Source: Blastomonas fulva
GTDB lineage: Bacteria; Pseudomonadota; Alphaproteobacteria; Sphingomonadales; Sphingomonadaceae
DNA length: 64,000 bases
Assembly (NCBI RefSeq): GCF_003431825.1
Contig: NZ_CP020083.1
Location: forward strand, 620,001 to 684,000
Direction of reading: 5' to 3'
Shown here: piece by piece, positions 38,972 through 47,525 of the stretch
How positions within the stretch are numbered: position 1 is the stretch's first letter
Layout: every line of letters starts with the position of its first letter
Notes under the pieces: generated by a model
Told to the model about the DNA's origin: nothing
What the model saw: the letters and a program-made list of their open reading frames with translations, nothing else
Database searches by the model: none
Position numbers and translations under genes: made by a program

Positions 38972-39421
38972 TCACCCCACCACGAAATCGCCCTCGTCCT
39001 CGCCATCCCAATACGCCACCCGCGTTGCGCGGACGTGGAGCATGACCAGGCCTTCGGTGTCGATGCCCTGTTCGAACCATCGTTCGAGATCCTTGCTCCA
39101 GTGCTTGGCGAACTGCGCCTTGTCGCGCACGATGTCGGCGGTGCCCTCGACCGCGATGAAGATGCCCGGCTTGCCGAACAGCGAGGTATTGCCCTGCAGC
39201 GACAGGCCTACCTTGGGGTCGCGCTTGATGTCATCGACCATGCGGCAGTCTTCCCAGGTGAAGTAATAGCTGTCGCCGTCGTAATCGACCTCGCGGTTGT
39301 TGCTCATCGGCCGCCCGCCGATCGCGCCGCCTTCGGCATGGGTGTTGAGCATCGCGAAATCGATGTCCCGCATGGCCTTGGCGATGTGGGCGAGCTGCTG
39401 GGCGGGGGTGGTATCGGGCAT
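38972..39421 (-). CDS. Pyridoxamine 5'-phosphate oxidase-related (general stress protein 26-like) protein
   Basis: A 149-residue flavin-binding split-barrel protein. AHIAKAMRDIDFAMLNTHAE is the family start; FTWEDCRMVDDIKRDPKVGL and GIFIAVEGTADIVRDKAQF are typical of the PPOX-like general stress protein group. The last part EGLVMLHVRATRVAYWDGED closes the barrel. Members bind FMN or F420-like cofactors and are often of unknown substrate. The ATG at 39421 removes a non-conserved open stretch upstream. Same strand as the GT87/GtrA pair, 95 bases downstream. Confidence 0.85.
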   Translation of the reverse strand: MPDTTPAQQLAHIAKAMRDIDFAMLNTHAEGGAIGGRPMSNNREVDYDGDSYYFTWEDCRMVDDIKRDPKVGLSLQGNTSLFGKPGIFIAVEGTADIVRDKAQFAKHWSKDLERWFEQGIDTEGLVMLHVRATRVAYWDGEDEGDFVVG

Positions 39422-39516
39422 AAGAGCGTCTCCTGGCGGGTGTGCCAAGGATGCGCGCGACCCGGCGGAAGGTTCCGCGACGGCTGTCAGCGGACCGGTT
39501 TGAACTGCGAGCGGGA

Positions 39517-40812
39517 TCAGGCCAGCTCGATCTGCCGGGGCTCGCTCGCCTGGGCCCGGGGCGCAGTGGTCGGAGCGGTCGATTCGGTTGCCATGGTTGC
39601 GGGAATGTCGCTGACGCGCACGCGTACCGCGCGCCGCATCGCCAGCGCCACCAGCGCGATCAGCAGCAGCAGCGGCGGCGCCATCAGCGAGAGCGGATCG
39701 CGGCCGACGCCGGCGATCTCGGGCTCCTGCGCAAAGGCGGTGAACAGGCCATAGCCGGTGCCGACCCAGCACAAGGCGAGCAGCGCGAACTGTTCGATCG
39801 GGCGGGTGCGTTCGAGCAGCCCGGGCAGGACGAAGGCCAGCCCTACGCCCAGGATGCACAGGTCGTAATCATAATTGTACGGGCTGACGAACAGCGATGC
39901 GGCACATGCGCTCGCGGCGAGCAGCTGCGGCGGCAGCTTGCGCCACCAGCCATAGAACAGCAGCGCGATCACTCCCGCGGCGGATGCCCCGTGCACCGCA
40001 AACGCCATGTCCGAGGACAGCCCCGCGCTTCGGGCGGTGGCGTAGATCGATGTCATGCGGAACAGCGGGTATTTGCCCTGCGCCAGATAGGCGCTCGATT
40101 CGCGCACGCCATCGAGGAACGCCGGCCAGATCGACAGGCCGAAGATGAAAGTCGGCAGCGCCAGCGCGGCGATGACGATGCCGGCGGCGATGAACATCGC
40201 CTGCCAGCGGCGCTCGACCAGAGCGAGCAGCGAGATCGCCGCGGCCAGATGCGGCTTGATCACCATCAGCCCCAGGGGAATGCCCGCCCTGGAGCTGCGC
40301 TGCTGCAGCGCGAGCAGGAAGGTCCCGATCAGTGCGCCGGTGAGAAAACCGTTCTGTCCGGTCATCACGGTGAGCAGGATCACCGGCAGGATCGCGACGA
40401 TCACGCCGGGCAGATGGTCGCCCGCAATCCGCTTGAGCACGGTGATGTAGAAGGCCAAAGTCAGCCCCACGAACAGGCCATAGGCCCATCCCAGCGGCAG
40501 CGCAGCCAGCGCGGTGACGAACAGGGTGAACGGCGGCGGGTAGGTCCACGGCATGAACACCTTGACCCCGGTGAAGTCCTTTTGCGCGACCTCCATCTTG
40601 GCCATGTTATAGCTGTCGTTGGCCCGGCCTTCCTGGCCCAGCTTGCCCGCGACATAAAAGGCGTGGAAATCGACCACCGTCTTGTCGCTGCCCGGCGGAA
40701 CCGGGGTCTGATAGGATATCGCCGCGAAGGTCAGCAGCATGGCGGCAACGGTCAGCGCGGCCTTGAGCAGTAGACGGCTGGTTGCGATCGGGTGAAGATA
40801 GGCCTGGGTCAT
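39517..40812 (-). CDS. Glycosyltransferase family 87 (DUF2029) membrane protein
   Basis: A 431-residue protein with about ten membrane helices. The family pattern is visible: an early D-F (VDFHAFYVAGKLGQ) near residue 48, then FMPWTYPPPFTLFVTALAAL, GQNGFLTGALIG, LMVIKPHLAAAI and the acidic YNYDYDLCILG. GT87 enzymes are polyprenyl-phosphate-dependent mannosyl- or arabinosyl-type transferases of the membrane. It follows the GtrA gene by 23 bases; GtrA proteins help flip lipid-linked sugars, so the two probably decorate an envelope glycan together. The acceptor is unknown. Confidence 0.87.
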   Translation of the reverse strand: MTQAYLHPIATSRLLLKAALTVAAMLLTFAAISYQTPVPPGSDKTVVDFHAFYVAGKLGQEGRANDSYNMAKMEVAQKDFTGVKVFMPWTYPPPFTLFVTALAALPLGWAYGLFVGLTLAFYITVLKRIAGDHLPGVIVAILPVILLTVMTGQNGFLTGALIGTFLLALQQRSSRAGIPLGLMVIKPHLAAAISLLALVERRWQAMFIAAGIVIAALALPTFIFGLSIWPAFLDGVRESSAYLAQGKYPLFRMTSIYATARSAGLSSDMAFAVHGASAAGVIALLFYGWWRKLPPQLLAASACAASLFVSPYNYDYDLCILGVGLAFVLPGLLERTRPIEQFALLALCWVGTGYGLFTAFAQEPEIAGVGRDPLSLMAPPLLLLIALVALAMRRAVRVRVSDIPATMATESTAPTTAPRAQASEPRQIELA

Positions 40813-40835
40813 GGATCGGTCGGACGCGGCGGGCC

Positions 40836-41285
40836 TCAGGCCGGCGGAGCGGCAGCCACGGCATAGGGCGCGGCGCCCGCAGCCTTGGTGTTGAACACGA
40901 AGCGGCGGTCGAGCTGATATTTCACGAAATAGCCGATGCCGAGCCCCAGCAGCGCGCCCGCGACGCGCGCGTCGTGCGTGTGCCAGGTGAACCAGAACAA
41001 GGTCTCGGTACCCCAGAAGATCAGCGTCGTGACCACGCCCATCAGCGTGTAGAGCGAGAATTTCTGCGCATGGGCGGCAACACCGCGGCTGTGATCGGCA
41101 AAGATCCAGCGCTTGTCGAGCAGGTACTTGACCACCAGCCCGACTCCGGTCCCGGCGGCGAGCGCGAGGTAGTAAACCAGCGCCTGGTCGTCAAAGGCGA
41201 GGATCGCCGATTGCGTGCCCAGATTGGCCGTGGTGGCAAGGATGGCGAAGGCGCCATAATGCAGCGCGAGGGTCAGGTTACTCAC
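40836..41285 (-). CDS. GtrA family membrane protein
   Basis: A 149-residue protein with four predicted membrane helices, the size and layout of GtrA flippase-like proteins. YLALAAGTGVGLVVKYLLDKRWIF and the C-terminal GYFVKYQLDRRFVF (repeated K-Y-x-L-D-(K/R)-R-(W/F)-(I/V)-F motif) are diagnostic. GtrA members are thought to translocate undecaprenyl-phosphate sugars. The GTG at 41285 has AAAGGGG upstream. It is paired with the GT87 gene 23 bases further on. Confidence 0.9.
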   Translation of the reverse strand: MSNLTLALHYGAFAILATTANLGTQSAILAFDDQALVYYLALAAGTGVGLVVKYLLDKRWIFADHSRGVAAHAQKFSLYTLMGVVTTLIFWGTETLFWFTWHTHDARVAGALLGLGIGYFVKYQLDRRFVFNTKAAGAAPYAVAAAPPA

Positions 41286-41490
41286 AGCGCACCCCTTTCA
41301 AACGCCAGTGCGTGCGGCTGAACCCCAGGATTTCGCTCGGCAGCTGGCATCGAACACCCCATCTTCGCCCCCGTCGCGACATGCAGACAGGGGGCTTTGG
41401 AGCGAGGATAGGATCGGCTGGCTTAGATTTCGTTAACGCAACGCGGATGGCGGGCGATGAAGGCGCAGACTGTGGCCGACAGCCTGATGC

Positions 41491-41928
41491 CTACAGATAG
41501 TATTTGATCTTCACCCGCTGGCTGGTGCCTGCGCCCTGGGCCACGAAGACCACCTGCGAAAAGCGCGGCGGGCCGAAGCTGAAGCTGGGATTGCGCGAGA
41601 AGCCGATGCCTTCCTTGGGAATGCCGGCAAAGGTGTCGAGCTTGCTGTTGCCGTTCTCGTCGTGGACGATGGCGAGTGCATACTGGCCTGCGGGCAGGTT
41701 GGAGAAGCGCGCGACGCCATCCTTTGCTCGCGCCGTCATCCGGCGCGCCGCAGGATCGTCCTCGCAATCGGGAAAGCTGCGTTCGTTGGCGGTCAGGCAA
41801 AGCTGGAGCAGTCCCTTGGACGAGCGCAGATGATCGACGGTGATGTCGATATCGCTTAACGGAGCGGCCCCCGGCAGGACAGACAGCGCGGCGAGGCCGA
41901 GCGCCAGAGTCTTGGGCAATGCCACCAT
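41491..41928 (-). CDS. Exported DUF2141 protein
   Basis: A 145-residue protein with signal peptide MVALPKTLALGLAALSVLPG. The mature part carries the DUF2141 features ITVDHLRSSKGLLQLCLTA, ARFSNLPAGQYALAIVHDEN, and NGNSKLDTFAGIPKEGIGFS. Family function is unknown; members recur beside carotenoid genes in sphingomonads. The ATG at 41928 sits one base after the sterol desaturase stop with GGGAG in the overlap, so the two genes are coupled. Confidence 0.87.
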   Translation of the reverse strand: MVALPKTLALGLAALSVLPGAAPLSDIDITVDHLRSSKGLLQLCLTANERSFPDCEDDPAARRMTARAKDGVARFSNLPAGQYALAIVHDENGNSKLDTFAGIPKEGIGFSRNPSFSFGPPRFSQVVFVAQGAGTSQRVKIKYYL

Positions 41929-41929
41929 A

Positions 41930-42727
41930 TCAACTCCCAGAATGTGCAGAACGCGCGGCGTCGAGCGCCGCATTTGCCTGCCCCTTGTGCGATCCCGTTG
42001 CAGGGAACTCCCCCAGCCCCTTGTCCGTACCGCATAGCCTGTCCCAGAAACGGAAATAAAGCCCGTAATTGCAGGTGTAGCGCGCATGGTGGTGCTGATG
42101 GTGGCTGGCGGTTATCAGTCCCTTGCCTAACGGCCCGTGAACAAGCCAGCGCGGAAACAGCTCCCAGCCCATATGGTTGGTCACTCCCATCAGCGTCATG
42201 ATACCCAGCACCAGTCCCAGCATCGCGGCATGGATGGGGATGACGAACACCAGCACGGGGATCACGATTGCCCCGGTGAGCGCCTCGATCGGGTGAAAGC
42301 TCATCGCCGCCCAGGCGGTGGGCGGGCGGCTGTCATGGTGCACCGCATGCGCGATGCGGAACCATCTGGGCTGGTGCATCCAGCGATGGGTCCAGTAAAA
42401 CCAGGTATCGTGCGCAAAAAGATAGGCGATCACCGAAACTGGCAGATACCACAAGGGATAGGCGCTCCAGTCGGTATAGACCTGCGTCCAACCATGGTTC
42501 TGCCAGCCCCAGGCGACCACGCCGGTGGGGATGCCATAGATCGCCGCGCTGTACAGCGACCAGCGGATTTCCCGGCCGATCTGCGGCTTCATGCCCTTGT
42601 AAAGCCCCGGGCGGACCTTGTCGGTCAGCCACGCAAACATGCCGCTGGTCAGCAGATAGCGCACACCGACAATCAGCGTCATCGCCAGCGCCGACAGCGC
42701 GATGTGAGAGGAACCGAGCATCGTCAC
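41930..42727 (-). CDS. Sterol desaturase family protein, probable carotenoid-associated hydroxylase
   Basis: A 265-residue membrane protein with the di-iron histidine clusters: HDTWFYWTHRWMHQPR, HAVHHDSRPPT and HHQHHHARYTCNYG. Family members oxidise lipids or carotenoid rings with O2. It is divergent from crtY with an 82-base gap, which makes a carotenoid ring-modifying role likely (a CrtG-type 2,2'-hydroxylase is one candidate), but this is inference; CrtZ-type hydroxylases are much shorter. The stop is one base before the DUF2141 start. The open start MTMLGSSHIALSALAM places the first helix at the N-terminus. Confidence 0.85.
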   Translation of the reverse strand: MTMLGSSHIALSALAMTLIVGVRYLLTSGMFAWLTDKVRPGLYKGMKPQIGREIRWSLYSAAIYGIPTGVVAWGWQNHGWTQVYTDWSAYPLWYLPVSVIAYLFAHDTWFYWTHRWMHQPRWFRIAHAVHHDSRPPTAWAAMSFHPIEALTGAIVIPVLVFVIPIHAAMLGLVLGIMTLMGVTNHMGWELFPRWLVHGPLGKGLITASHHQHHHARYTCNYGLYFRFWDRLCGTDKGLGEFPATGSHKGQANAALDAARSAHSGS

Positions 42728-42809
42728 GCTGTAGCGTGGTTATGCTGCGCTGCAAAGCGGTCCCTGAACCCTTCCCCTGCGCCGCTGGCTGCGCTAGGGC
42801 GGGTGGGAC

Positions 42810-43985
42810 ATGAAATCTCCGCGCAATCTCTCCAGCAAGACTCTCAAATGCGATGTGGCTATCCTCGGTGGCGGGCTGGCCGGCGGGCTGATCGCGCTCG
42901 CGCTGCGCCGCAAGCGGCCCGAGCTCGACGTGCTGCTGATCGAGGAGAGCGCATCGCTGGGCGGCAACCATATCTGGTCGTTCTTCGGACCCGATGTCGC
43001 GGACAAGCATCGCTGGCTGGTCGCGCCCCTGGTCTGCCATGGCTGGCGCGGCTACGACGTCAAGTTTCCGGGGCACGAGCGCGCGCTAGAAGAAAGCTAT
43101 TATTCGATCCTGTCCGACCGGTTCGACGAGTATCTGCGCGAAACGCTGCCCGCGCATCACATCGTCACCGGCACCCGCGCGCTGGCGGCCAGCCAGACCA
43201 ATGTCGTGCTGGAAAACGGCGCACGGATCGAGGCCGGCGGCGTGATCGATGCGCGCGGCGGCGGCAATGTCCGCCATCTGCGCTGCGGCTGGCAGAAGTT
43301 CATGGGGCAGATGCTGCACCTTAGCGAACCCCACGGCCTCACCCGCCCGATCGTGATGGACGCGACGGTCGAGCAGATGGACGGCTATCGCTTCGTCTAT
43401 TGCCTGCCGATCAGCCCGATGGAGATCTTCGTCGAAGACACCTATTATAGCGACACTTCGGACCTCGACACACAGGCGCTGTCGGCGCGGATCAGCGCCT
43501 ATGCCGATGCCAAGGGCTGGCAGATCGAACGCGTCAGCCGCACCGAGACCGGCGCACTGCCGGTGGTCTATGGCGGCGATTTCGGCGGATACTGGCAATC
43601 GACCGGCGGCGATGTCGCCAAGGCCGGCACGCGCGCGGCGCTGTTCCACGGCCTCACCGGCTATTCGCTGCCCGATGCGGTGCGGCTTGCTGCGCACATC
43701 GCCGAGATGCCCGACCTGTCGGGAGCGGCTCTGGCCGAAATGAGCCGCAAGACCAGCCTCGACCATTGGCAGGCAGACGGCTTCTATCGGATGCTCACCA
43801 AGATGCTGTTCAAGGCGGCGGGCCCGGATGAGCGGTATCGCGTGCTCGAACGCTTCTACACCCTGCCCGATGCGCTGATCGCGCGGTTCTATTCGGGCAA
43901 GTCGACGCTGTTCGACAAGGTCCGCGTGCTGGCGGGGCGCCCGCCGATGCCGATCTGGCGCGCGATCCGGGGACTGTTCAGCTAA
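42810..43985 (+). CDS. crtY: Lycopene beta-cyclase CrtY
   Basis: This 391-residue flavoprotein converts lycopene to beta-carotene. The FAD motif AILGGGLAGGLIALAL starts at about residue 17; the CrtY signatures SLGGNHIWSFFGPD, RGGGNVRHLRCGWQKFMGQ, PISPMEIFVEDTYYSDT and the C-terminal RFYSGKSTLFDKVRVL region follow. Length is typical (about 385-390). crtI, crtB and crtZ are not in the window, so the pigment cluster is split. The stop overlaps the end of the convergent gene at 43982. Confidence 0.95.
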   Translation: MKSPRNLSSKTLKCDVAILGGGLAGGLIALALRRKRPELDVLLIEESASLGGNHIWSFFGPDVADKHRWLVAPLVCHGWRGYDVKFPGHERALEESYYSILSDRFDEYLRETLPAHHIVTGTRALAASQTNVVLENGARIEAGGVIDARGGGNVRHLRCGWQKFMGQMLHLSEPHGLTRPIVMDATVEQMDGYRFVYCLPISPMEIFVEDTYYSDTSDLDTQALSARISAYADAKGWQIERVSRTETGALPVVYGGDFGGYWQSTGGDVAKAGTRAALFHGLTGYSLPDAVRLAAHIAEMPDLSGAALAEMSRKTSLDHWQADGFYRMLTKMLFKAAGPDERYRVLERFYTLPDALIARFYSGKSTLFDKVRVLAGRPPMPIWRAIRGLFS

Positions 43986-44476
43986 CGCGAGCGGTCTGCC
44001 AGCCTTGCAAGCAGCTTGGTGTTGTAAGCCGTGGACTTGAGCCGACGACAATCCTTTAGGAACTCGGTATTTCCCGCCCGCGCAAACGCCTCAGCCTCTT
44101 TTTCCGACTTCGAATGGTCTAGCAGGAAGCTGCGAATTCTGGAGACCAGGCTGTCGGACGGAAGCCTTTTGTCCGTGATGGAAAGCGGAGAAAATTCCTT
44201 TGGATACACGTTGTGCTTCCACAGGAAATCGCCCTCCGCGATGTCGTGTTGAAGAATTTCCAGGTTCATGTGCTTGCCGCGCGCGACGATCACGCCAGTA
44301 TCGTAATCGATCCGATATTCGTCCCGCATCTTCCGGATGAAAATCCAGCAAAACGGCGTCATGGTCGCAAACGGACCAGCAATGATGTGCTCTGCGTCCA
44401 ACTCGAAGTAAGTCAGACCGACGTCAACTCCGGCAATCGCCTGACAAATTGATTTGCGATCTGATCTGGCTGACAG
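43982..44476 (-). CDS. Hypothetical protein with probable CTG start (164 aa)
   Basis: I do not recognise the family. The frame is open well past the first TTG (44401); coding-like sequence (SICQAIAGVDVGLTYFEL) continues to a CTG at 44476 that has AAGGAG seven bases upstream, while the TTG has none. I therefore give 44476, noting that CTG starts are rare or that the original ATG may have decayed. The protein is mixed: hydrophobic PFATMTPFCWIFIRKM, then helices with many Lys/Asp (SFLLDHSKSEKEAEAFARAG). Codons are A/T-richer than in crtY, hinting at transfer. Its stop overlaps that of crtY. Confidence 0.5.
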   Translation of the reverse strand: MSARSDRKSICQAIAGVDVGLTYFELDAEHIIAGPFATMTPFCWIFIRKMRDEYRIDYDTGVIVARGKHMNLEILQHDIAEGDFLWKHNVYPKEFSPLSITDKRLPSDSLVSRIRSFLLDHSKSEKEAEAFARAGNTEFLKDCRRLKSTAYNTKLLARLADRSR

Positions 44477-44635
44477 AGGCTTTCTCCTTGCGGCGGGGTA
44501 GATGAGGCGCGGAGCCTATCACCCTCGGCGCATGGCAGCCATGGGGTCGTTGCGTGGACAACAGCTTATTTCGCAACAGCGCGGCGAACGAACGGGCGGC
44601 TTGTCCGCGCGGCTCCTAAACCGGCCTCTGCGCGG

Positions 44636-44866
44636 CTAGCCGATCGTCCCGATGACATCGCCGATCTTGTAGGCTTCGCCTTCCTCGCCGGTCACGCGCA
44701 GCACGCCCGATTCCTGCGCCTCGATCTCGGTGGTGCTCTTGTCGGTCTCGACGGTGTAGAGCACGTCGCCCTTTTCCACCGTCTCGCCGTCACCGAACAT
44801 CCATTCGACCAGAGTGACTTCGGTGACGCTCATGCCCAATTTGGGGATGCGGATCTCGGCCGGCAT
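44636..44866 (-). CDS. Stand-alone lipoyl (biotinyl-lipoyl attachment) domain protein
   Basis: A 76-residue protein that is just one lipoyl domain: MPAEIRIPKLGMSVTEVTL, then YTVETDKSTTEIEA with the lipoyl-accepting Lys in the DK(S/A) turn, then a C-terminal half ending IGDVIGTIG. Such domains swing substrates between E1, E2 and E3 in 2-oxo acid dehydrogenase complexes. Here no catalytic E2 core follows. The ATG at 44866 shares its base with the E1-beta stop (TGATG), so translation is coupled. It could serve the E2 of another complex in trans or act with the preceding E1 on a free lipoyl carrier. Confidence 0.9.
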   Translation of the reverse strand: MPAEIRIPKLGMSVTEVTLVEWMFGDGETVEKGDVLYTVETDKSTTEIEAQESGVLRVTGEEGEAYKIGDVIGTIG

Positions 44867-45903
44867 CAGCGTTTCCATTCCATGGTCGTGCGGATTGCGC
44901 CTGCAATCTCGTCCTTGTTGGGGATCCAGGCCTGCTCAAGCACGCTCGCCATCGGCACCGCGGAGAACGCGCCGCCGATGCGTTGCACCGGAGCCTTCAG
45001 CTCGTTGAACAGCGCCTCATGCAGCCGCGAGGCGATTTCCGCGCCGGTGCCATAGGCGCGCACCGCCTCGTGCAGCACGACCGCGCGGCCGGTCTTGCGC
45101 ACCGATGCGGTGACGGTCGCCTCGTCATAGGGCGCGATGGTGCGCAGATCGATAACCTCGACCGACAAGCCCTCTCCGGCCAGCGTCTCAGCCACTTCCA
45201 GCGCATCGAGCACGGTGCGGCCATAGGTGATCAGCGTGACATCGCTGCCCTCGCGCGCGATCGCCGCCTTGCCCAAAGGCACGCGGTAGTCGGTGCCGGG
45301 GTCGTCGGACTTGAGGCCGTAGCACAGGATGTTCTCGATGAAGATCACCGGATCGTTGCATTCAATGGCGCTGCGCATGAGCCCCTTGGCGTCTGCGGCG
45401 TTCGAGGGCGTCACGATCTTGAGCCCCGGCACATGCGCAAACCACGCCTCCAGCATATCCGAATGCTGGCCGCCAAAGCCGACGCCCACGCCGGTAGTGG
45501 TGCGGATGACCATCGGCACATTTGTCTGCCCACCCGACATGAATCGCAGCTTGGCCGCGTGATTGACGATCTGGTCCATCGCCACGGTGACGAAGTTCAT
45601 CAGCATGATTTCGGCGATCGGGCGCATCCCCGCCAATGCCGCGCCGACGCACGCCCCCATGATCGCCTGTTCCGAAATCGGCGTCGCGCGGATGCGGTGG
45701 TCGCCATATTTCTCGCTGAGCCCGGACGAGACCTTGAACACGCCGCCGCCCTGCTTGGCACCGACATCCTCGCCCAGCAGGATGACGCCCTCATCCGTGG
45801 CCATCGCCTCGTCGATCGCGGCGTTCAGGCCTTGCACGACGGTGATCTGCTTCACCTTCGCCTTCTTCTCCGCCTTGGCGTCCAGCGTGGCTGCATCGCT
45901 CAT
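44866..45903 (-). CDS. 2-oxo acid/acetoin dehydrogenase E1 component, beta subunit
   Basis: A 345-residue transketolase-type beta subunit. GVILLGEDVGAKQGGGVFKVS, IMGACVGAALAGMRPIAEIM, SGGQTNVPMVIRTTTGVGVG and IFIENILCYGLK are the typical pyruvate/acetoin dehydrogenase E1-beta features, including the thiamine-diphosphate-binding Glu region. The C-terminal transketolase domain follows. It is coupled to E1-alpha (4-base overlap) and to the lipoyl protein. The substrate cannot be read from sequence; pyruvate, acetoin or a branched 2-oxo acid are possible. Confidence 0.92.
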   Translation of the reverse strand: MSDAATLDAKAEKKAKVKQITVVQGLNAAIDEAMATDEGVILLGEDVGAKQGGGVFKVSSGLSEKYGDHRIRATPISEQAIMGACVGAALAGMRPIAEIMLMNFVTVAMDQIVNHAAKLRFMSGGQTNVPMVIRTTTGVGVGFGGQHSDMLEAWFAHVPGLKIVTPSNAADAKGLMRSAIECNDPVIFIENILCYGLKSDDPGTDYRVPLGKAAIAREGSDVTLITYGRTVLDALEVAETLAGEGLSVEVIDLRTIAPYDEATVTASVRKTGRAVVLHEAVRAYGTGAEIASRLHEALFNELKAPVQRIGGAFSAVPMASVLEQAWIPNKDEIAGAIRTTMEWKR

Positions 45904-46871
45904 GCCGCGATCTCCTCTTCGAATACATCCTTGCGGATTTCGTCGGCGTCCGGATAGGCGCTGGCGAACGCGAACTCGACCGCCGCTTCCAGCTCCGCCT
46001 CAAGGCCGGCGACGATCGCGTCGAGCTCGGTTTGCTGGAACTGATGCTCGAGCATCAGCGCGTTCAACTTGGGCAGCGGGTCTTCAGCCTTCATCTCCTC
46101 GATATGCTCGGGCGGCATGTACGAGAAGTCGGCGCCGAAGAAGTGCCCCATCATCCGGTAGCACATCGCCTCGATCAGCGTCGGCCCTTCGCCTGCCCGC
46201 GCCCGGTCCACGGCCTCCTTGGCGACCTGATACATCGCGACCGCGTCGTTGCCGTCGACCTTCACGCCCTTCATCCCGTACGCGGCGGCGCGGGTGACGA
46301 TCGAGTCCACCTTGGTGTGATCGGCAAATGCGGTGTGCTCGCCATAGCGGTTGTTCTGGCACAGGAAGATCACCGGCAGCTTGTAGAGCTGCGCCATGTT
46401 CATCGCCTCGTGGAACGCGCCGATATTGGTCGCGCCATCGCCGAAGCAGGTGACGGTAACCTTGCCGTCCTTGCGGTTCTGGCTGGAGAGCGCGAGGCCG
46501 TTGGCGATCGGCAGGCCCGATCCGACCACGCCTGTCGTGACCATCACGCCGGTGGCCGGATGAGTGATGTGCATCGACCCGCCCTTGCCCTTGCAGGTGC
46601 CGGTGACGCGGCCAGCAATCTCGGCGATCAGCAAGTCGAGCGGGACCCCCTTGGCGATCTGATCATGCTGGCCGCGATAGGTGGTGACGAGATAGTCGTC
46701 CTGGTTGAGCGCCGCCATCATCGCCGACGTCACCAGCTCCTGACCGCGCATCGTGTAATAGATGGTGGCAAGCTTGCCGCTCATCAGCAGCGAACGCATC
46801 TTCTCGTCGAAGCGCGCGACCTTCATCGTGCGGGTGTAGATATCGAGCAGTTTTTCTCGGTCGATGGTCAT
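45900..46871 (-). CDS. 2-oxo acid/acetoin dehydrogenase E1 component, alpha subunit
   Basis: A 323-residue alpha subunit. The thiamine-diphosphate motif CFGDGATNIGAFHEAMNMA to CQNNRYGEHTAF (GDG-x-N) lies near residues 155-190. RGQHDQIAKGVPLDLLIAE and KGKGGSMHITHPATG are typical of PdhA/AcoA. It is the partner of the E1-beta gene. The ATG overlaps the GST stop as TAATG. This pair, with SDR and GST genes upstream, is not the housekeeping pyruvate dehydrogenase arrangement, where E2/E3 genes or a fused lipoyl E1-beta normally follow. Confidence 0.92.
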   Translation of the reverse strand: MTIDREKLLDIYTRTMKVARFDEKMRSLLMSGKLATIYYTMRGQELVTSAMMAALNQDDYLVTTYRGQHDQIAKGVPLDLLIAEIAGRVTGTCKGKGGSMHITHPATGVMVTTGVVGSGLPIANGLALSSQNRKDGKVTVTCFGDGATNIGAFHEAMNMAQLYKLPVIFLCQNNRYGEHTAFADHTKVDSIVTRAAAYGMKGVKVDGNDAVAMYQVAKEAVDRARAGEGPTLIEAMCYRMMGHFFGADFSYMPPEHIEEMKAEDPLPKLNALMLEHQFQQTELDAIVAGLEAELEAAVEFAFASAYPDADEIRKDVFEEEIAA

Positions 46872-47509
46872 TACGCCACCCCCTTCTTGGCGTCGAGGCT
46901 GGCGGTGGCGCTGGGGCGCGCGGCGACCCTCTCCGACCAGGCCTTGAGGTTGGCGAGATCATCGGGCGTCGGCTGTCCGACCATCTTGCCAAACTCGGTG
47001 AGGCAATAGAGCAGGATATCCGCAAGCGTGAACCGGTCGCCCGCCAGCCAGGTCTTGTTGCTGAGCAGCGCGTCGAACGCGGCGAGCCCATCGCGCGCGC
47101 AGGCTTTCAGGCCATCGGCGGCCTCGGGCAGGCAGCGCAACCGGTTCTGGAACATCGGCAAGCCCTCCGAGCCGCGGAACGCAGTGGTCATCGGGGCTAC
47201 GACATCATAATCGAGCCTGCGCACCAACATGTTGGTCACCGCGCGCTCTTCTGCGGTGGCGCCGATCAGCGGCGGGGTGGGGAATTTCTCCTCGATGTAT
47301 GCGCAGATCGCGGTGCTTTCCGACAGATGGCTGCCATCGTCCATCTCCAGCAAAGGCAGCTGGCCGAACGGATTGAGCGCGGTGAACGCGGGCTGGCGGT
47401 TTTCGCCGGTCATGATGTCGACGAACGCACGGTCGATGGTCGCGCCCTTCTCTTCGAGGAACATCAGGACGACGCGCGGATTGGGGCCGATCGACTGGTA
47501 GAGTTTCAT
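46871..47509 (-). CDS. Glutathione S-transferase family protein
   Basis: A 212-residue GST. The thioredoxin-fold domain is MKLYQSIGPNPRVVLMFLEE with the conserved cis-Pro in NPFGQLPLLEM and glutathione-binding ESTAICAYIEEKF; the helical C-terminal domain includes TWLAGDRFTLADILLYCLTEF. The start at 47509 puts the fold at residue 1; the open stretch upstream has no such sequence. GSTs detoxify electrophiles or cleave ethers/thioethers in aromatic catabolism. Position between an SDR and a 2-oxo acid dehydrogenase E1 pair suggests a role in a breakdown pathway. Confidence 0.92.
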   Translation of the reverse strand: MKLYQSIGPNPRVVLMFLEEKGATIDRAFVDIMTGENRQPAFTALNPFGQLPLLEMDDGSHLSESTAICAYIEEKFPTPPLIGATAEERAVTNMLVRRLDYDVVAPMTTAFRGSEGLPMFQNRLRCLPEAADGLKACARDGLAAFDALLSNKTWLAGDRFTLADILLYCLTEFGKMVGQPTPDDLANLKAWSERVAARPSATASLDAKKGVA

Positions 47510-47525
47510 CTGCAAAGGCTCCGGA

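Noticed and set aside
44477..44635. Gap between the hypothetical gene and the lipoyl gene
   Set aside because: No open frame with a start, and no clear terminator; nothing to report.
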